Positions 19,501-26,659 of a stretch of 40,263 bases of DNA are shown here, one piece after another; position 1 is the stretch's first letter, and every line of letters starts with the position of its first letter. The notes below the pieces were generated by a model. The model did no database searches. It had not been told where the DNA came from and was given only the letters and a program-made list of their open reading frames with translations. Origin of the DNA: Flavobacteriales bacterium (lineage in GTDB: Bacteria; Bacteroidota; Bacteroidia; NS11-12g; UBA955); NCBI GenBank assembly GCA_947447955.1, contig CANFLS010000025.1, forward strand, positions 1-40,263, written 5' to 3'. The translations under genes were made by a program, and so were the position numbers.

Positions 19501-20025
19501 GCCCTCAATCCACCATGTTATACCCCAGAAGAGGTGCCTCTTACTATCTACAATGCGACAACCGGAGCATCAAAAGGTACTTGGTTTGTAAATTCAAAAC
19601 CAATAGACACATTTATTTCTGGCTTCAACCCTATTTTTAACGCCGATTTCAAACTAAACAAATACGAGATCAAGCTTGCGGTTGAAAACAACATCGGTTG
19701 CAAGGATACGGCAGAAATCAAAATATGCTATAAGGACACCGTGATCTTATATATACCAACTGCATTTACCCCAAATAACGATGGATTGAATGATGTTTTT
19801 CATTGGTCAAGCTTTGGATGTACTCAAATTGATATAAGTATATATAATAGATGGGGTGAAATCATTTATAAATCCAATGATTTAAATGGATTTTGGGATG
19901 GGAAAATCAATGAATATGACTGTCCTGAAGGCGCTTATGTGGTTTATGTAGAATACAGAGGATTAAGATTCGCTAAAAAAACTTTAACACAATCACTCAT
20001 ATTGCTTCGGAATATTAATAAATAA
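16546..20025 (+). CDS. very long CUB-domain surface protein with T9SS type B sorting domain
   Basis: This 1159-residue protein starts at a TTG, chosen because it gives a good signal peptide (MKFFRYIALLFYSIFCIDEY, cut near AQ) 6 nt after the previous stop. Residues of about 30-145 form a CUB-like domain (NITLSFKSFCTEKDNDVLKI, then YDGKDTS). The middle consists of repeated Ig/PKD-like units with many Cys and Asp-Thr pairs (for example GGTWSGLKI, GGKWFGSGI, GLWSGVGVI). The last 90 residues are a gliding-motility-associated (type B) domain: YIPTAFTPNNDGLNDVF, NRWGEIIYKSNDLNGFWDG, and PEGAYVVYVEYRG. Such proteins are exported by T9SS and held on the surface or released, often as adhesins. It is probably the surface-exposed end product of the cassette. 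Confidence 0.87.
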   Translation: MKFFRYIALLFYSIFCIDEYAQTIQNQQNGIFRVCKGKVRDSEKGKTTGYYDHNEKIIMILALPGAKNITLSFKSFCTEKDNDVLKIYDGKDTSASLIGSYSGSVSPGNITSSDSFITLYFVSDKSVSCTGWEADVINNIKIPASAKISLSASPICYDSTLGIMLDFAIPCDSININNTKINGNSLKYIVPLNCTNNKASKFKIGLKTQLNTNGTYTIAHKHGYRDYCDSVYQLSSSQTFTISNCPIFVDIKSNKDTICLGECISISTNISGGNATKYTFNWTPKTLSGKGPINICPSVNTKYKLSVSDGNAIPGSDSLQITVLQPPVAPNDTQVCYLSANFFLKGFPTGGKWFGSGIINSITGEFKPYGQWGDVKVWYKIGGCSDTMIINVTYPYNYDNVFCPSKTASPVVWYGPIGGTWSGLKITKTGMFTPDSAGKYLLTYTWKGCTSQKNVVVQNVSVPHFDTTCESRTLDTLEFKPYGIYPYYFPGLTNGYYGWYNPSLMGGPGNRNIIFTALGGCTDTTKLTVLPCYAGKDDTICPNIINHNLLNIRYLNTFSWSGKGIKNIKISIYDASWANGKNEIDTLVFKSGKCIDYKIIKIIGTTINYSDTMDVCKDADTFILSNKIQTNVPNGLWSGVGVINGTKFSPKNLASGNYNITYSKNGCSDNIILRILPKPIVPNDTSICIQSNPIALIPLIKGSLFWGTGMQYGIKQEFNPSLSKSGVFKINYLTPIGCTNYFNITVDTLPIITYNYPTKTFCFKDSSISLSMNPLGGKYEINGNLNNLFNPGMLNFGKNKLIYHVNSKSCTAKDSFDIVILDSMHILLSPNSDSLCKGEMAILQAKATGGVGNYTFWWSNGQNGYKTIVSPKINSVYTCYASDGCSNIAKQYVNILVHPVVWSKASVNSSVCYGQNGYAYLTSGNGNPLKKTWNYPGRISKDTFFAPSGNSYKVFLIDSITKCFSDTTIYLPGFAAIKAQFTIQQALNPPCYTPEEVPLTIYNATTGASKGTWFVNSKPIDTFISGFNPIFNADFKLNKYEIKLAVENNIGCKDTAEIKICYKDTVILYIPTAFTPNNDGLNDVFHWSSFGCTQIDISIYNRWGEIIYKSNDLNGFWDGKINEYDCPEGAYVVYVEYRGLRFAKKTLTQSLILLRNINK

Positions 20026-20040
20026 GCCGAATTTTGAATT

Positions 20041-21648
20041 ATGTATTCTTCTTTTTGGATTTACCAGCATTGGGCCTCTTTTCTATTTACCAGGATACAT
20101 AAATACAAATTAATTCAATCGCTCAGTTACGATAAAGATTCAATTTTCTTATACTTCCAATCAAATACTGATAATTTTACTTTAGAATTAAAATTCATTG
20201 GGGGTGAGTTATTTCTACTAAAATCAGATAAAATATCAAATGAGTCTAAAACAAAAGGTCATTTTCAATTCAAACAAATTGATAATGCAATAGTTACCGA
20301 TATTGGAACTAGGATTTTTGATCGATTAATTTACATAGAATTCAACAATGGTTGGAAACTATGGTTAAAAGGATTTGGTAGATTTGGCAATGTATTGCTT
20401 CAAAATCCCAAGTCCGAAACTGCAGAAAGCATTTTCAGACTCAATATTAAAGCAGACTGGGAACAAAACATACAAGAATGGGATAATTACAAATTATCGT
20501 TTTTAAACAATAGGATTATTGTGCCCGATCAGAATATTATAGATTCAACCTTTTGGAATACAATGGTTAAGTCGGTTTCATTTGATCAATTGGTAGAATA
20601 TGGATTTGATGCCAATTTTTTTCAAATGTCGGATTACAAGATGCAATGCAGAAGTATTTTCATCTTTCTAACCCAAAACATCCTTAATATTCATTTCGGA
20701 ATTATTGAAAAAGGTAATAAATTAAATGTCGAATTCCATTTTGATTCGGCGGTTGTTCATACGACAGATGATTGTATCATGAATATTGAAAATGTAACGA
20801 GCGAATTCGTTCGATGGTACTTTTTCTTTACGTTCAAGGAAGCATTTATAGATGCAAATACAAAAAAGATCAAGCAAGACAAATCCCTCATGAATGGCTA
20901 TGTAAAACGGTCACTCGAAATCAAAGAAAGACGCAGTTTCAGAGAGATTGGCGATTTGATCTTGGCACATGCACATAGCATTGGCAAAGGTGTTGCAAAT
21001 GCTTTGGTTATGGATTATTATACCAATCAAAGAATTAGGGTAAAACTTGATCCACAATTATCTGCGCCAGAGAATGCCCAAAAGTATTATCGTAAAGCAA
21101 AAAATGAGTACCTGGAACTTCAAAAGCTTGATGAAAGCATTCAAATGGTAAAAAACCGAATGCAAACCAATGCTGAAAATTTAGAAAAAGTTAAAGAGGC
21201 AACGCAATTCAAAGACATTAAAGAAATTGCAAAGAAAAACGGAACACCATCATCAAAGTCAAATACCAAAACGGTTCAAACTTTACCGTATAAACTTTAT
21301 GATTTTGAGGGATATGAAATTTGGGTGGGTAAAAATGCACGCTCCAATGATGAATTAATTCGTTTATCGAGCAAAAATGATATGTGGTTGCACGTTCGCG
21401 ATTATTCAGGTTCACATGTAATCATCAAACAAAAAGGGAGGGACTTTCCTGTTGGAATCATAGAAAAGGCGGCAAATTTGGCTGCATTTCATTCGAAGGC
21501 AAAGCATCAAACATTGGTTCAAGTAATTTATACGCTAAGAAAGTATGTTTCTAAACCTAAAAAATCGCTACCTGGAGAGGTAAATGTGTTGCAAGAGGAA
21601 TTTATTGACGTTGAGCCGAAAGATTTTCAATTTATAAAAAACGAATAA
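20041..21648 (+). CDS. rqcH: NFACT/RqcH family ribosome quality control protein
   Basis: This 535-residue protein fits the NFACT family (RqcH, FbpA, Tae2/NEMF). RqcH binds stalled 50S subunits and adds a C-terminal alanine tail to the nascent chain for proteolysis. The N-terminal NFACT-N domain covers about residues 1-200 and keeps Asp94-Arg95 in RIFDRLIYIEF, the equivalent of the DR pair (Asp97/Arg98) needed by Bacillus RqcH. A coiled coil lies at about 345-400. The C-terminal NFACT-R domain is at about 418-525, with YEIWVGKNARSNDELI, MWLHVRDYSGSHVII and FHSKAKHQTLVQVIYT. It starts 15 nt after the surface protein, so it may share the cassette mRNA, but this may be chance because the roles are unrelated. 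Symbol by family; biochemical activity is inferred. Confidence 0.85.
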   Translation: MYSSFWIYQHWASFLFTRIHKYKLIQSLSYDKDSIFLYFQSNTDNFTLELKFIGGELFLLKSDKISNESKTKGHFQFKQIDNAIVTDIGTRIFDRLIYIEFNNGWKLWLKGFGRFGNVLLQNPKSETAESIFRLNIKADWEQNIQEWDNYKLSFLNNRIIVPDQNIIDSTFWNTMVKSVSFDQLVEYGFDANFFQMSDYKMQCRSIFIFLTQNILNIHFGIIEKGNKLNVEFHFDSAVVHTTDDCIMNIENVTSEFVRWYFFFTFKEAFIDANTKKIKQDKSLMNGYVKRSLEIKERRSFREIGDLILAHAHSIGKGVANALVMDYYTNQRIRVKLDPQLSAPENAQKYYRKAKNEYLELQKLDESIQMVKNRMQTNAENLEKVKEATQFKDIKEIAKKNGTPSSKSNTKTVQTLPYKLYDFEGYEIWVGKNARSNDELIRLSSKNDMWLHVRDYSGSHVIIKQKGRDFPVGIIEKAANLAAFHSKAKHQTLVQVIYTLRKYVSKPKKSLPGEVNVLQEEFIDVEPKDFQFIKNE

Positions 21649-21724
21649 CTCATAGACATTCAAATCAATATGTTGTATTTTGGTATTACCTTGTAAAAAA
21701 TCACCAATTAATTGTTTAAATATT

Positions 21725-21755
21725 TTTGCAAATATTGAACTTTTTGCTATATTTG
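21725..21755 (+). promoter_or_regulatory. promoter of the first tRNA-Val gene
   Basis: The -33 element TTTG (21725-21728) and the -7 element TATATTTG (21748-21755) are separated by exactly 19 nt and lie 18 nt before the tRNA. This matches the Bacteroidota housekeeping promoter in both boxes. Confidence 0.82.
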
Positions 21756-21773
21756 CACCCTCGTTAAGAACAA

Positions 21774-21848
21774 GGGAGATTAGCTCAGCTGGTTCAGAGC
21801 ACCTGCCTTACAAGCAGGGGGTCACTGGTTCGAACCCAGTATCTCCCA
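21774..21848 (+). tRNA. tRNA-Val (anticodon TAC), copy 1
   Basis: This is a 75-base cloverleaf. The acceptor stem GGGAGAT pairs with ATCTCCC; the D arm is GCTC...GAGC. The anticodon stem CCTGC/GCAGG carries loop CTTACAA with anticodon TAC, which reads GUA and other GUN valine codons. The T arm has GGTTCGAACCC. CCA is not encoded (the genome reads ACCCTT), so it must be added after transcription. Confidence 0.96.
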
Positions 21849-21854
21849 CCCTTT

Positions 21855-21885
21855 AAAAAGCCTCAAATTTTGAGGCTTTTTTTTT
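21855..21885 (+). terminator. Rho-independent terminator after tRNA-Val copy 1
   Basis: The hairpin AAAAAGCCTCA / TGAGGCTTTTT with an AT-rich loop is followed by a long T run. It begins 7 nt after the tRNA. Confidence 0.88.
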
Positions 21886-21893
21886 ACATTAAT

Positions 21894-21924
21894 TTTGAAT
21901 AATAAAAACTTAACAATATATTTG
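21894..21924 (+). promoter_or_regulatory. promoter of the second tRNA-Val gene
   Basis: TTTG (21894-21897) and TATATTTG (21917-21924) are again 19 nt apart, 11 nt before the tRNA. The layout copies that of the first gene. Confidence 0.82.
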
Positions 21925-21935
21925 CACCACCGAAA

Positions 21936-22010
21936 GGGAGATTAGCTCAGCTGGTTCAGAGCATCTGCCTTACAAGCAGAGGGTCACTGGTTCGAACCCA
22001 GTATCTCCCA
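21936..22010 (+). tRNA. tRNA-Val (anticodon TAC), copy 2
   Basis: This 75-base cloverleaf is identical to copy 1 except at two positions at the outer end of the anticodon stem, where C-G in copy 1 is T-A here, so pairing is kept. Anticodon loop CTTACAA is unchanged. The sequence CCA follows directly (22011-22013), though it may be part of the terminator rather than a true encoded end. Confidence 0.96.
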
Positions 22011-22012
22011 CC

Positions 22013-22041
22013 AAAAAGCCTCACATTGTGAGGCTTTTTTT
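22013..22041 (+). terminator. Rho-independent terminator after tRNA-Val copy 2
   Basis: A 12-bp stem (AAAAAGCCTCAC / GTGAGGCTTTTT) with loop ATT ends in a T run. It starts within 3 nt of the tRNA. Confidence 0.88.
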
Positions 22042-22092
22042 ATGCTATTGATTTTGATTTCATTCAATAAATGAATAAATTGCATCTTCATT

Positions 22093-23160
22093 ATGAGAGC
22101 AGAGTCAAAACAATTTTTAGAGAAGTACTTAAATAACGTTTCACCAACAGGATTTGAAAGCAGCGGTCAAAAAATTTGGCTAGAATATCTGAAGCCATAT
22201 ATTGATGAAACCATTGTGGATGCCTATGGTACAGCTGTTGGTGTAATTAATCCGGGTTGCGATTTTAAAGTAGTTCTAGAAGCCCATGCCGACGAAATTT
22301 CATGGTTTGTGAATTACATAACCGACGATGGTTACATTTATGTAATTAGAAACGGAGGAAGTGATTTTCAAATTGCTCCGAGTATGCGTTGTAACATTCA
22401 TTGCGAGAATGGCAACATTGTAAAAGGTATTTTTGGATGGCCTGCAATTCATGTAAGAACCGATAAGAATCCCGAAACTAAACCAGACACTGTTTTTATT
22501 GATGTGGGATGTTCTTCTAAGGAAGAAGTTGAAAAACTGGGCATTCATGTTGGATCTGTTGCAGTTTTCGAAGCAGATTGTGAATGGTTGAACGAAAAAT
22601 ATATCATTGGTCGCGCATTAGACAATAGAATGGGTGGTTTTATGATTGCCGAAGTTGCCCGTCATTTATCTGAAAAAGGCATCAAATTGCCATTTACCAT
22701 TTATTTGGTAAATAGTGTTCAAGAAGAAATTGGTTTAAGAGGCGCTGAAATGATTTCTAGACGATTACAACCAAATATTGCAATTGTTACAGATGTTACC
22801 CATGATACTTGTAGTCCATTGTATAACAAAAAGCAACAAGGCGATTGTAAATGCGGCAAAGGCCCAGTAGTTACTTACGGTCCTGCGGTGCAGAATAACT
22901 TATTACAGTTCATTATTAAAACTGCGAAAGAAGCCAGTATTGATATTCAAAGAAATGCGGTGAGTAGATCTACAGGAACTGACACCGACAGTTTTGCGTA
23001 TTCTTCAACGGGTGTTCCTTCCGCACTTATTTCATTGCCGTTGAAATATATGCATACCACAGTTGAAATGGTTCAAGAATCAGACGTTGAGGCTTGCATT
23101 CAGTTGATGTTTGAATCGGTTACAAAATTAGATCACAACAAATCTCTAAACTACTTCTAA
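22093..23160 (+). CDS. M42 family metallo-aminopeptidase
   Basis: This 355-residue cytosolic enzyme of the M42 (glutamyl aminopeptidase / PepA-like, sometimes called endoglucanase M) family removes N-terminal residues from peptides, usually as a dodecamer with two metals. Likely metal ligands are His65 (EAHADE), bridging Asp177 (GRALDNR), Glu212 with general base Glu211 (QEEIG), Asp234 (VTDVTHD) and His321 (KYMHTT). All are present, so the enzyme should be active. RSTGTDTDSFAYSSTGVPSA is the family substrate-site block. There is no signal peptide. The stop shares one base with the next start (TAATG), so it forms an operon with the lipid A acyltransferase, although no functional link is evident. 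Confidence 0.9.
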   Translation: MRAESKQFLEKYLNNVSPTGFESSGQKIWLEYLKPYIDETIVDAYGTAVGVINPGCDFKVVLEAHADEISWFVNYITDDGYIYVIRNGGSDFQIAPSMRCNIHCENGNIVKGIFGWPAIHVRTDKNPETKPDTVFIDVGCSSKEEVEKLGIHVGSVAVFEADCEWLNEKYIIGRALDNRMGGFMIAEVARHLSEKGIKLPFTIYLVNSVQEEIGLRGAEMISRRLQPNIAIVTDVTHDTCSPLYNKKQQGDCKCGKGPVVTYGPAVQNNLLQFIIKTAKEASIDIQRNAVSRSTGTDTDSFAYSSTGVPSALISLPLKYMHTTVEMVQESDVEACIQLMFESVTKLDHNKSLNYF

Positions 23161-24062
23161 TGGATATTAAACGGACAGAACATCCAAAAGGTCCAGTTTT
23201 GTTTAAACTGTTCGTTTTTCCTATTATTTATTTATTGGCTTCTCTCCCATTTTTTATTACAAATATTATTGGGGACATTATTTATGTGATTCTTTACAAA
23301 TTACTTAAATATAGAATTCAAGTAGTTCGGGATAATCTAAAGAGATCATTCCCCAACGAATCCGATGCGCGATTAAAAGAAATTGAAGTAAAATATTACA
23401 GACATTTATCGGATTTGTTTTTAGAATCTTTAAAAGGAATTACCTCAACTGGAAATCAACTTAAAAAGCGCATGAAAAATGTGGATCAACATGTTTATGA
23501 TGATTATTTCGAAAAAGGTCAGAGCTTTATTGTAGTAATGAGCCACACTGGAAACTGGGAATGGGTTTGCCAAATGTCTCAAGTTGTTTGCAAACAACAA
23601 ATACAATGCATCTATAAAACACTATCAAACAAAGGATTTGATTGGTTAATGTATAAAATAAGAGGTCGTTTTGGTGCAATTCCTGTTTCAATGGAACAAC
23701 TATTGAGATTGATGACGGCCAATAAAAAAATTGTAACGGCTACTGCTTTTATTGGAGATCAAAATCCCTCAAACGGAAAAAATGCGCATTGGACAACCTT
23801 CTTAAATCAAGATACTCCGTTCATGAATGGCACGGAAAAAATTGCCAAAATGTTCAACTATCCCATTGTATATCTTTCTTCTACAAAAATAAAAAGAGGC
23901 TATTATGAAGCCCGTTCTGAAATTTTGGTAGAAAACCCAAAAGATTATGAAGATGGTGTAATAACTGACATGATTGCAAAAAGAACGGAACAGGAGATTT
24001 TAAATCAACCTGAAATTTGGCTTTGGAGTCATCGCCGTTGGAAACACAAAAGAAATTCTTAG
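23160..24062 (+). CDS. lysophospholipid acyltransferase, LpxL/HtrB family
   Basis: This 300-residue inner-membrane enzyme probably adds a secondary acyl chain to lipid A. A hydrophobic anchor is at about residues 14-47 (FKLFVFPIIYLLASLPFFIT). The catalytic HX4(D/E) motif is His129 to Glu134 in SHTGNWEW. The block GDQNPSN and the end WLWSHRRWKHK are typical of the family. The length matches LpxL proteins (about 300). Which acyl chain and position it serves cannot be read from sequence. It overlaps the upstream M42 gene by one base, and no clear terminator follows. Confidence 0.88.
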   Translation: MDIKRTEHPKGPVLFKLFVFPIIYLLASLPFFITNIIGDIIYVILYKLLKYRIQVVRDNLKRSFPNESDARLKEIEVKYYRHLSDLFLESLKGITSTGNQLKKRMKNVDQHVYDDYFEKGQSFIVVMSHTGNWEWVCQMSQVVCKQQIQCIYKTLSNKGFDWLMYKIRGRFGAIPVSMEQLLRLMTANKKIVTATAFIGDQNPSNGKNAHWTTFLNQDTPFMNGTEKIAKMFNYPIVYLSSTKIKRGYYEARSEILVENPKDYEDGVITDMIAKRTEQEILNQPEIWLWSHRRWKHKRNS

Positions 24063-24133
24063 TTTTTTATTGGATAAAAGCGATTAATCTAAAATTCATC
24101 GTTCATTAATTTTAGAATCTTATTCTTCTTGCT

Positions 24134-24141
24134 TATATTTG
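24134..24141 (+). promoter_or_regulatory. Bacteroidota -7 promoter element for the ArsR-type gene
   Basis: TATATTTG, followed by CA as in the two tRNA promoters, ends 25 nt before the ATG of the regulator. The matching -33 position reads TTTA rather than TTTG, so the upstream box is weak. Confidence 0.6.
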
Positions 24142-24166
24142 CATTTTACGATAAAGATAATCAAAT

Positions 24167-24496
24167 ATGAAGAATAGAAACAAATTTGAAGCCGACATTG
24201 AATTCCTATCAAAGCTTTGTAAATCAATTGGTCACCCAGCTAGGATTTCAATACTATTGTTTTTGAAGGAAAACGGCCCAAGTACTTGCCAAGATATCGT
24301 AAATAAACTCCCCTATTCTCAAAGTACTGTTTCTGGTCATTTACAGAAACTAAAAGAAGATAGCTATATTCATCTTAAGCTTCATAAAACATCAAGTATT
24401 TATTCTATCCAATTGGATACAATTAAAGAATTACAGAAATCAGTACAAGATGTATTTGGATTAAAACCAGAGAAAAAACAACTTTCTCTGTTCTAA
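24167..24496 (+). CDS. ArsR-type winged-helix transcriptional regulator
   Basis: This 109-residue DNA-binding protein has the ArsR layout: IGHPARISILLFLKENGPST, then helix-turn-helix QDIVNKLPYSQSTVSGHLQK, then a short wing (LHKTSSIYSIQ). It lacks the ELCVCDL metal site of classical ArsR/SmtB sensors and has only two Cys (in SKLCKS and STCQD), so metal sensing is doubtful. Its target is not evident; the neighbours are a lipid A acyltransferase upstream and the convergent DUF1015 gene 2 nt beyond its stop. An inverted repeat CAGAGAAA/TTTCTCTG overlaps its 3' end but has no T run. Confidence 0.82.
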   Translation: MKNRNKFEADIEFLSKLCKSIGHPARISILLFLKENGPSTCQDIVNKLPYSQSTVSGHLQKLKEDSYIHLKLHKTSSIYSIQLDTIKELQKSVQDVFGLKPEKKQLSLF

Positions 24497-24498
24497 CA

Positions 24499-25704
24499 TT
24501 ATCTATAATCTTCTATTAACATTCCTGTTAATAGTTTTGGTTCAATGAATGTGCTTTTAGGGGGCATGATTAAACCTGCGTCGGCAACATCAATAATTTC
24601 CTGCATAGTATTGGGTGCAAAAAGAAAAGCCAGATTAATTGATCCTTGATTTAATTGGTCTTGTATTACATTTAAAGGGTTATCGCCTCGTAAAAAAGAA
24701 ATTCTACTGTCGTTACTTGTATCGTTGATTTGAAAAAGCTCTTTAAAGATCAATTGTTCAATTCTAGAAACATCCAATTTCTCTTTTGCATCTAAATCAT
24801 CATGAGAAATATCTAAATGAATGATTAATGAATAATCCTTTGCAATACAAAGCACATTCCCCTGTGTTAATTCGATGTTATTAGACTCTGTTAATGTATA
24901 TTGGATTTCATGATGATTCAAGAAATCAATAAGCTTTGATTCATCAATATCTTTAAGTAATCGATAGAACGGTTTGATTAGCAATTCGTTCTCGTCCATA
25001 ACCAATGCCATAAATCCTTTTTCAGACTCTAATGGTTTGTTTTCAATCAAAAACCTTGATGCTGAAGCCACTCTATGGTGTCCGTCAGCTATGTAAAGTG
25101 AATCGAATTGATTGAAAATGGCCATTACTTTATGTATTACTTCGATATCTGTAACTTGCCAAAGTTGATGAATGTTATTGTATTCATCGCTTATTTCCGA
25201 TACGGGATTTTTCAATATTTCATTCGCAATGGTTTTTAATTCCAACGGTAGCTTCTGAGACAATAAAACAGGTTCTCCCATCGATTCGAGCACCCGAATA
25301 TGCTCAATAAGTCGATTTTCTTTGCCAATTAAGGTGTTTTCATGCTTTTTTACCGATCCTTCGAGGTAATTATAAGCATCTACGCCTACAATCCAACCCG
25401 AAAGCTCAACCCCAGAATGGTGTTTTTGCTTGTAATAATAGAATGCATCATCTTGAGATTCAAGTATATGTTTTTCAATCAATTGATTGAAGTTACTTAA
25501 AGAAGTGCTATAAAACAAATCCGTACCTTGTTCAATAGAATCATCAAGATATTGTGGTTTTACTACGCGAATATAACTTTCAGGAATATGAAGTGCTTTT
25601 TCACGAAGAATTGACTCAGAAATTTTACCAGAACCCAATGTAGGCAATGTTTTTTCAAATTCAACTGCCGGCATTAAAGCCTTAAATGGTAAAATACGAA
25701 TCAT
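24499..25704 (-). CDS. DUF1015 family protein in the serine operon
   Basis: This 401-residue protein starts at the ATG at 25704 (MIRILPFKALMP), 7 nt after the serA stop; a longer frame reaching 25809 would only repeat serA sequence in another frame. Family marks are KKHENT (residues 120-125) and the strongly conserved ADGHHRVASA with DGHHR at 207-211. DGHHR resembles the nucleotide-binding motif of the ParB/sulfiredoxin fold used by free serine kinases such as SerK. The biochemical role of DUF1015 is not established as far as I know. Its place directly after serC and serA suggests a job in serine metabolism. There is no signal peptide, so it is cytosolic. Confidence 0.85.
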   Translation of the reverse strand: MIRILPFKALMPAVEFEKTLPTLGSGKISESILREKALHIPESYIRVVKPQYLDDSIEQGTDLFYSTSLSNFNQLIEKHILESQDDAFYYYKQKHHSGVELSGWIVGVDAYNYLEGSVKKHENTLIGKENRLIEHIRVLESMGEPVLLSQKLPLELKTIANEILKNPVSEISDEYNNIHQLWQVTDIEVIHKVMAIFNQFDSLYIADGHHRVASASRFLIENKPLESEKGFMALVMDENELLIKPFYRLLKDIDESKLIDFLNHHEIQYTLTESNNIELTQGNVLCIAKDYSLIIHLDISHDDLDAKEKLDVSRIEQLIFKELFQINDTSNDSRISFLRGDNPLNVIQDQLNQGSINLAFLFAPNTMQEIIDVADAGLIMPPKSTFIEPKLLTGMLIEDYR

Positions 25705-25711
25705 TTTTGTA

Positions 25712-26659
25712 TTATTTAAAGAATTGACAAATACGCTCAGCAAGTTCAATACCCACTCTTTCTTGAGCCTCTGCTGTACTTGCACCAATATGAGGTGAAA
25801 GTGAAGCATTCTTCAAAGAAAGCATATTTGTATTGGTTGGAGGTTCATTCTCGAAAACATCTACACCAGCAAAAGATAAATGACCTGACTCTAAGGCATT
25901 CTTTAGCGCAATCTCATTTACAACTCCACCTCTCGCACAGTTGATTAAAACTGCACCTTTTTTCATTTGAGCAATTTCATTTTCAGAAATCACTTCAGCG
26001 CTTCCTGGAGTATGAAGGGTAATGATATCGCTATTTTGAAGAATCTCATTTAAAGTCATTCCTTTCAAAGTAACTTTAAAATTATTCACTTGGTATTTGG
26101 TATTTAAAGAAACCGTCAAATCGAATTCGCGTTGTTTGTAATCATACACCAACACTTCCATTCCCAATCCAATTGCCATTTTAGCAACTTCTTGTCCGAT
26201 TCTACCAAAACCAATAATCCCTAGTTTTTTATTTTTTACTTCAAATCCTGAAGACCCGATTTTCTTTAATGCATTAAATTGCTCAATTCCATTTTGTGGC
26301 ATTTCACGATTCGACAAATGAAGGAATCTTGAAACGCTAAACAAATGCGCAAACACCAATTCTGCTACTGAACGAGAAGAAGCATTTGGCGTATTCACAA
26401 CTGGTATATTCTTCAAACCAGCATGTTTCATATCAATATTATCCAAACCAACTCCTGCCCTTGCAATTAATTTCAAATTACCTGCATCAATAATTTCTGA
26501 GGTAACTTTTGTTGCGCTACGCACAATAATTACATCGTATTCTGCAATCTTTGAAGCCAATTCATTTTGAGGGACTTTTTCCGTGATTACTTCAAATCCA
26601 GCCGCTTCAAGAATTACCTTGCCTGCTGCGTCAATACCATCATTCGCTAAAACTCTCAT
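25712..26659 (-). CDS. serA: D-3-phosphoglycerate dehydrogenase (short form)
   Basis: This 315-residue NAD-dependent dehydrogenase of the D-2-hydroxyacid family probably oxidises 3-phosphoglycerate to 3-phosphohydroxypyruvate, the first step of serine synthesis. The nucleotide-binding loop GFGRIG is at residues 150-155. The catalytic Arg243 (NCARGGVV), Glu272 (VFENEP) and His290 (LSPHIGAST) are all present. It ends soon after the catalytic domain and lacks the ACT domain that gives serine feedback in longer SerA forms, so other control is expected. Substrate is inferred from the serC neighbour, with which it shares one base (TAATG). Confidence 0.88.
   Translation of the reverse strand: MRVLANDGIDAAGKVILEAAGFEVITEKVPQNELASKIAEYDVIIVRSATKVTSEIIDAGNLKLIARAGVGLDNIDMKHAGLKNIPVVNTPNASSRSVAELVFAHLFSVSRFLHLSNREMPQNGIEQFNALKKIGSSGFEVKNKKLGIIGFGRIGQEVAKMAIGLGMEVLVYDYKQREFDLTVSLNTKYQVNNFKVTLKGMTLNEILQNSDIITLHTPGSAEVISENEIAQMKKGAVLINCARGGVVNEIALKNALESGHLSFAGVDVFENEPPTNTNMLSLKNASLSPHIGASTAEAQERVGIELAERICQFFK

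Noticed and set aside
24468-24490. Inverted repeat CAGAGAAA/TTTCTCTG at the end of the ArsR-type gene as a terminator
   Set aside because: The stem is weak and A/T-rich, has a 7-nt loop, lies within coding sequence, and no T run follows on either strand.
25705-25809. Longer N-terminus for the DUF1015 protein starting at 25809
   Set aside because: The added 35 residues are serA coding sequence read in another frame and do not resemble the family; MIRILPFKALMP is the typical start.
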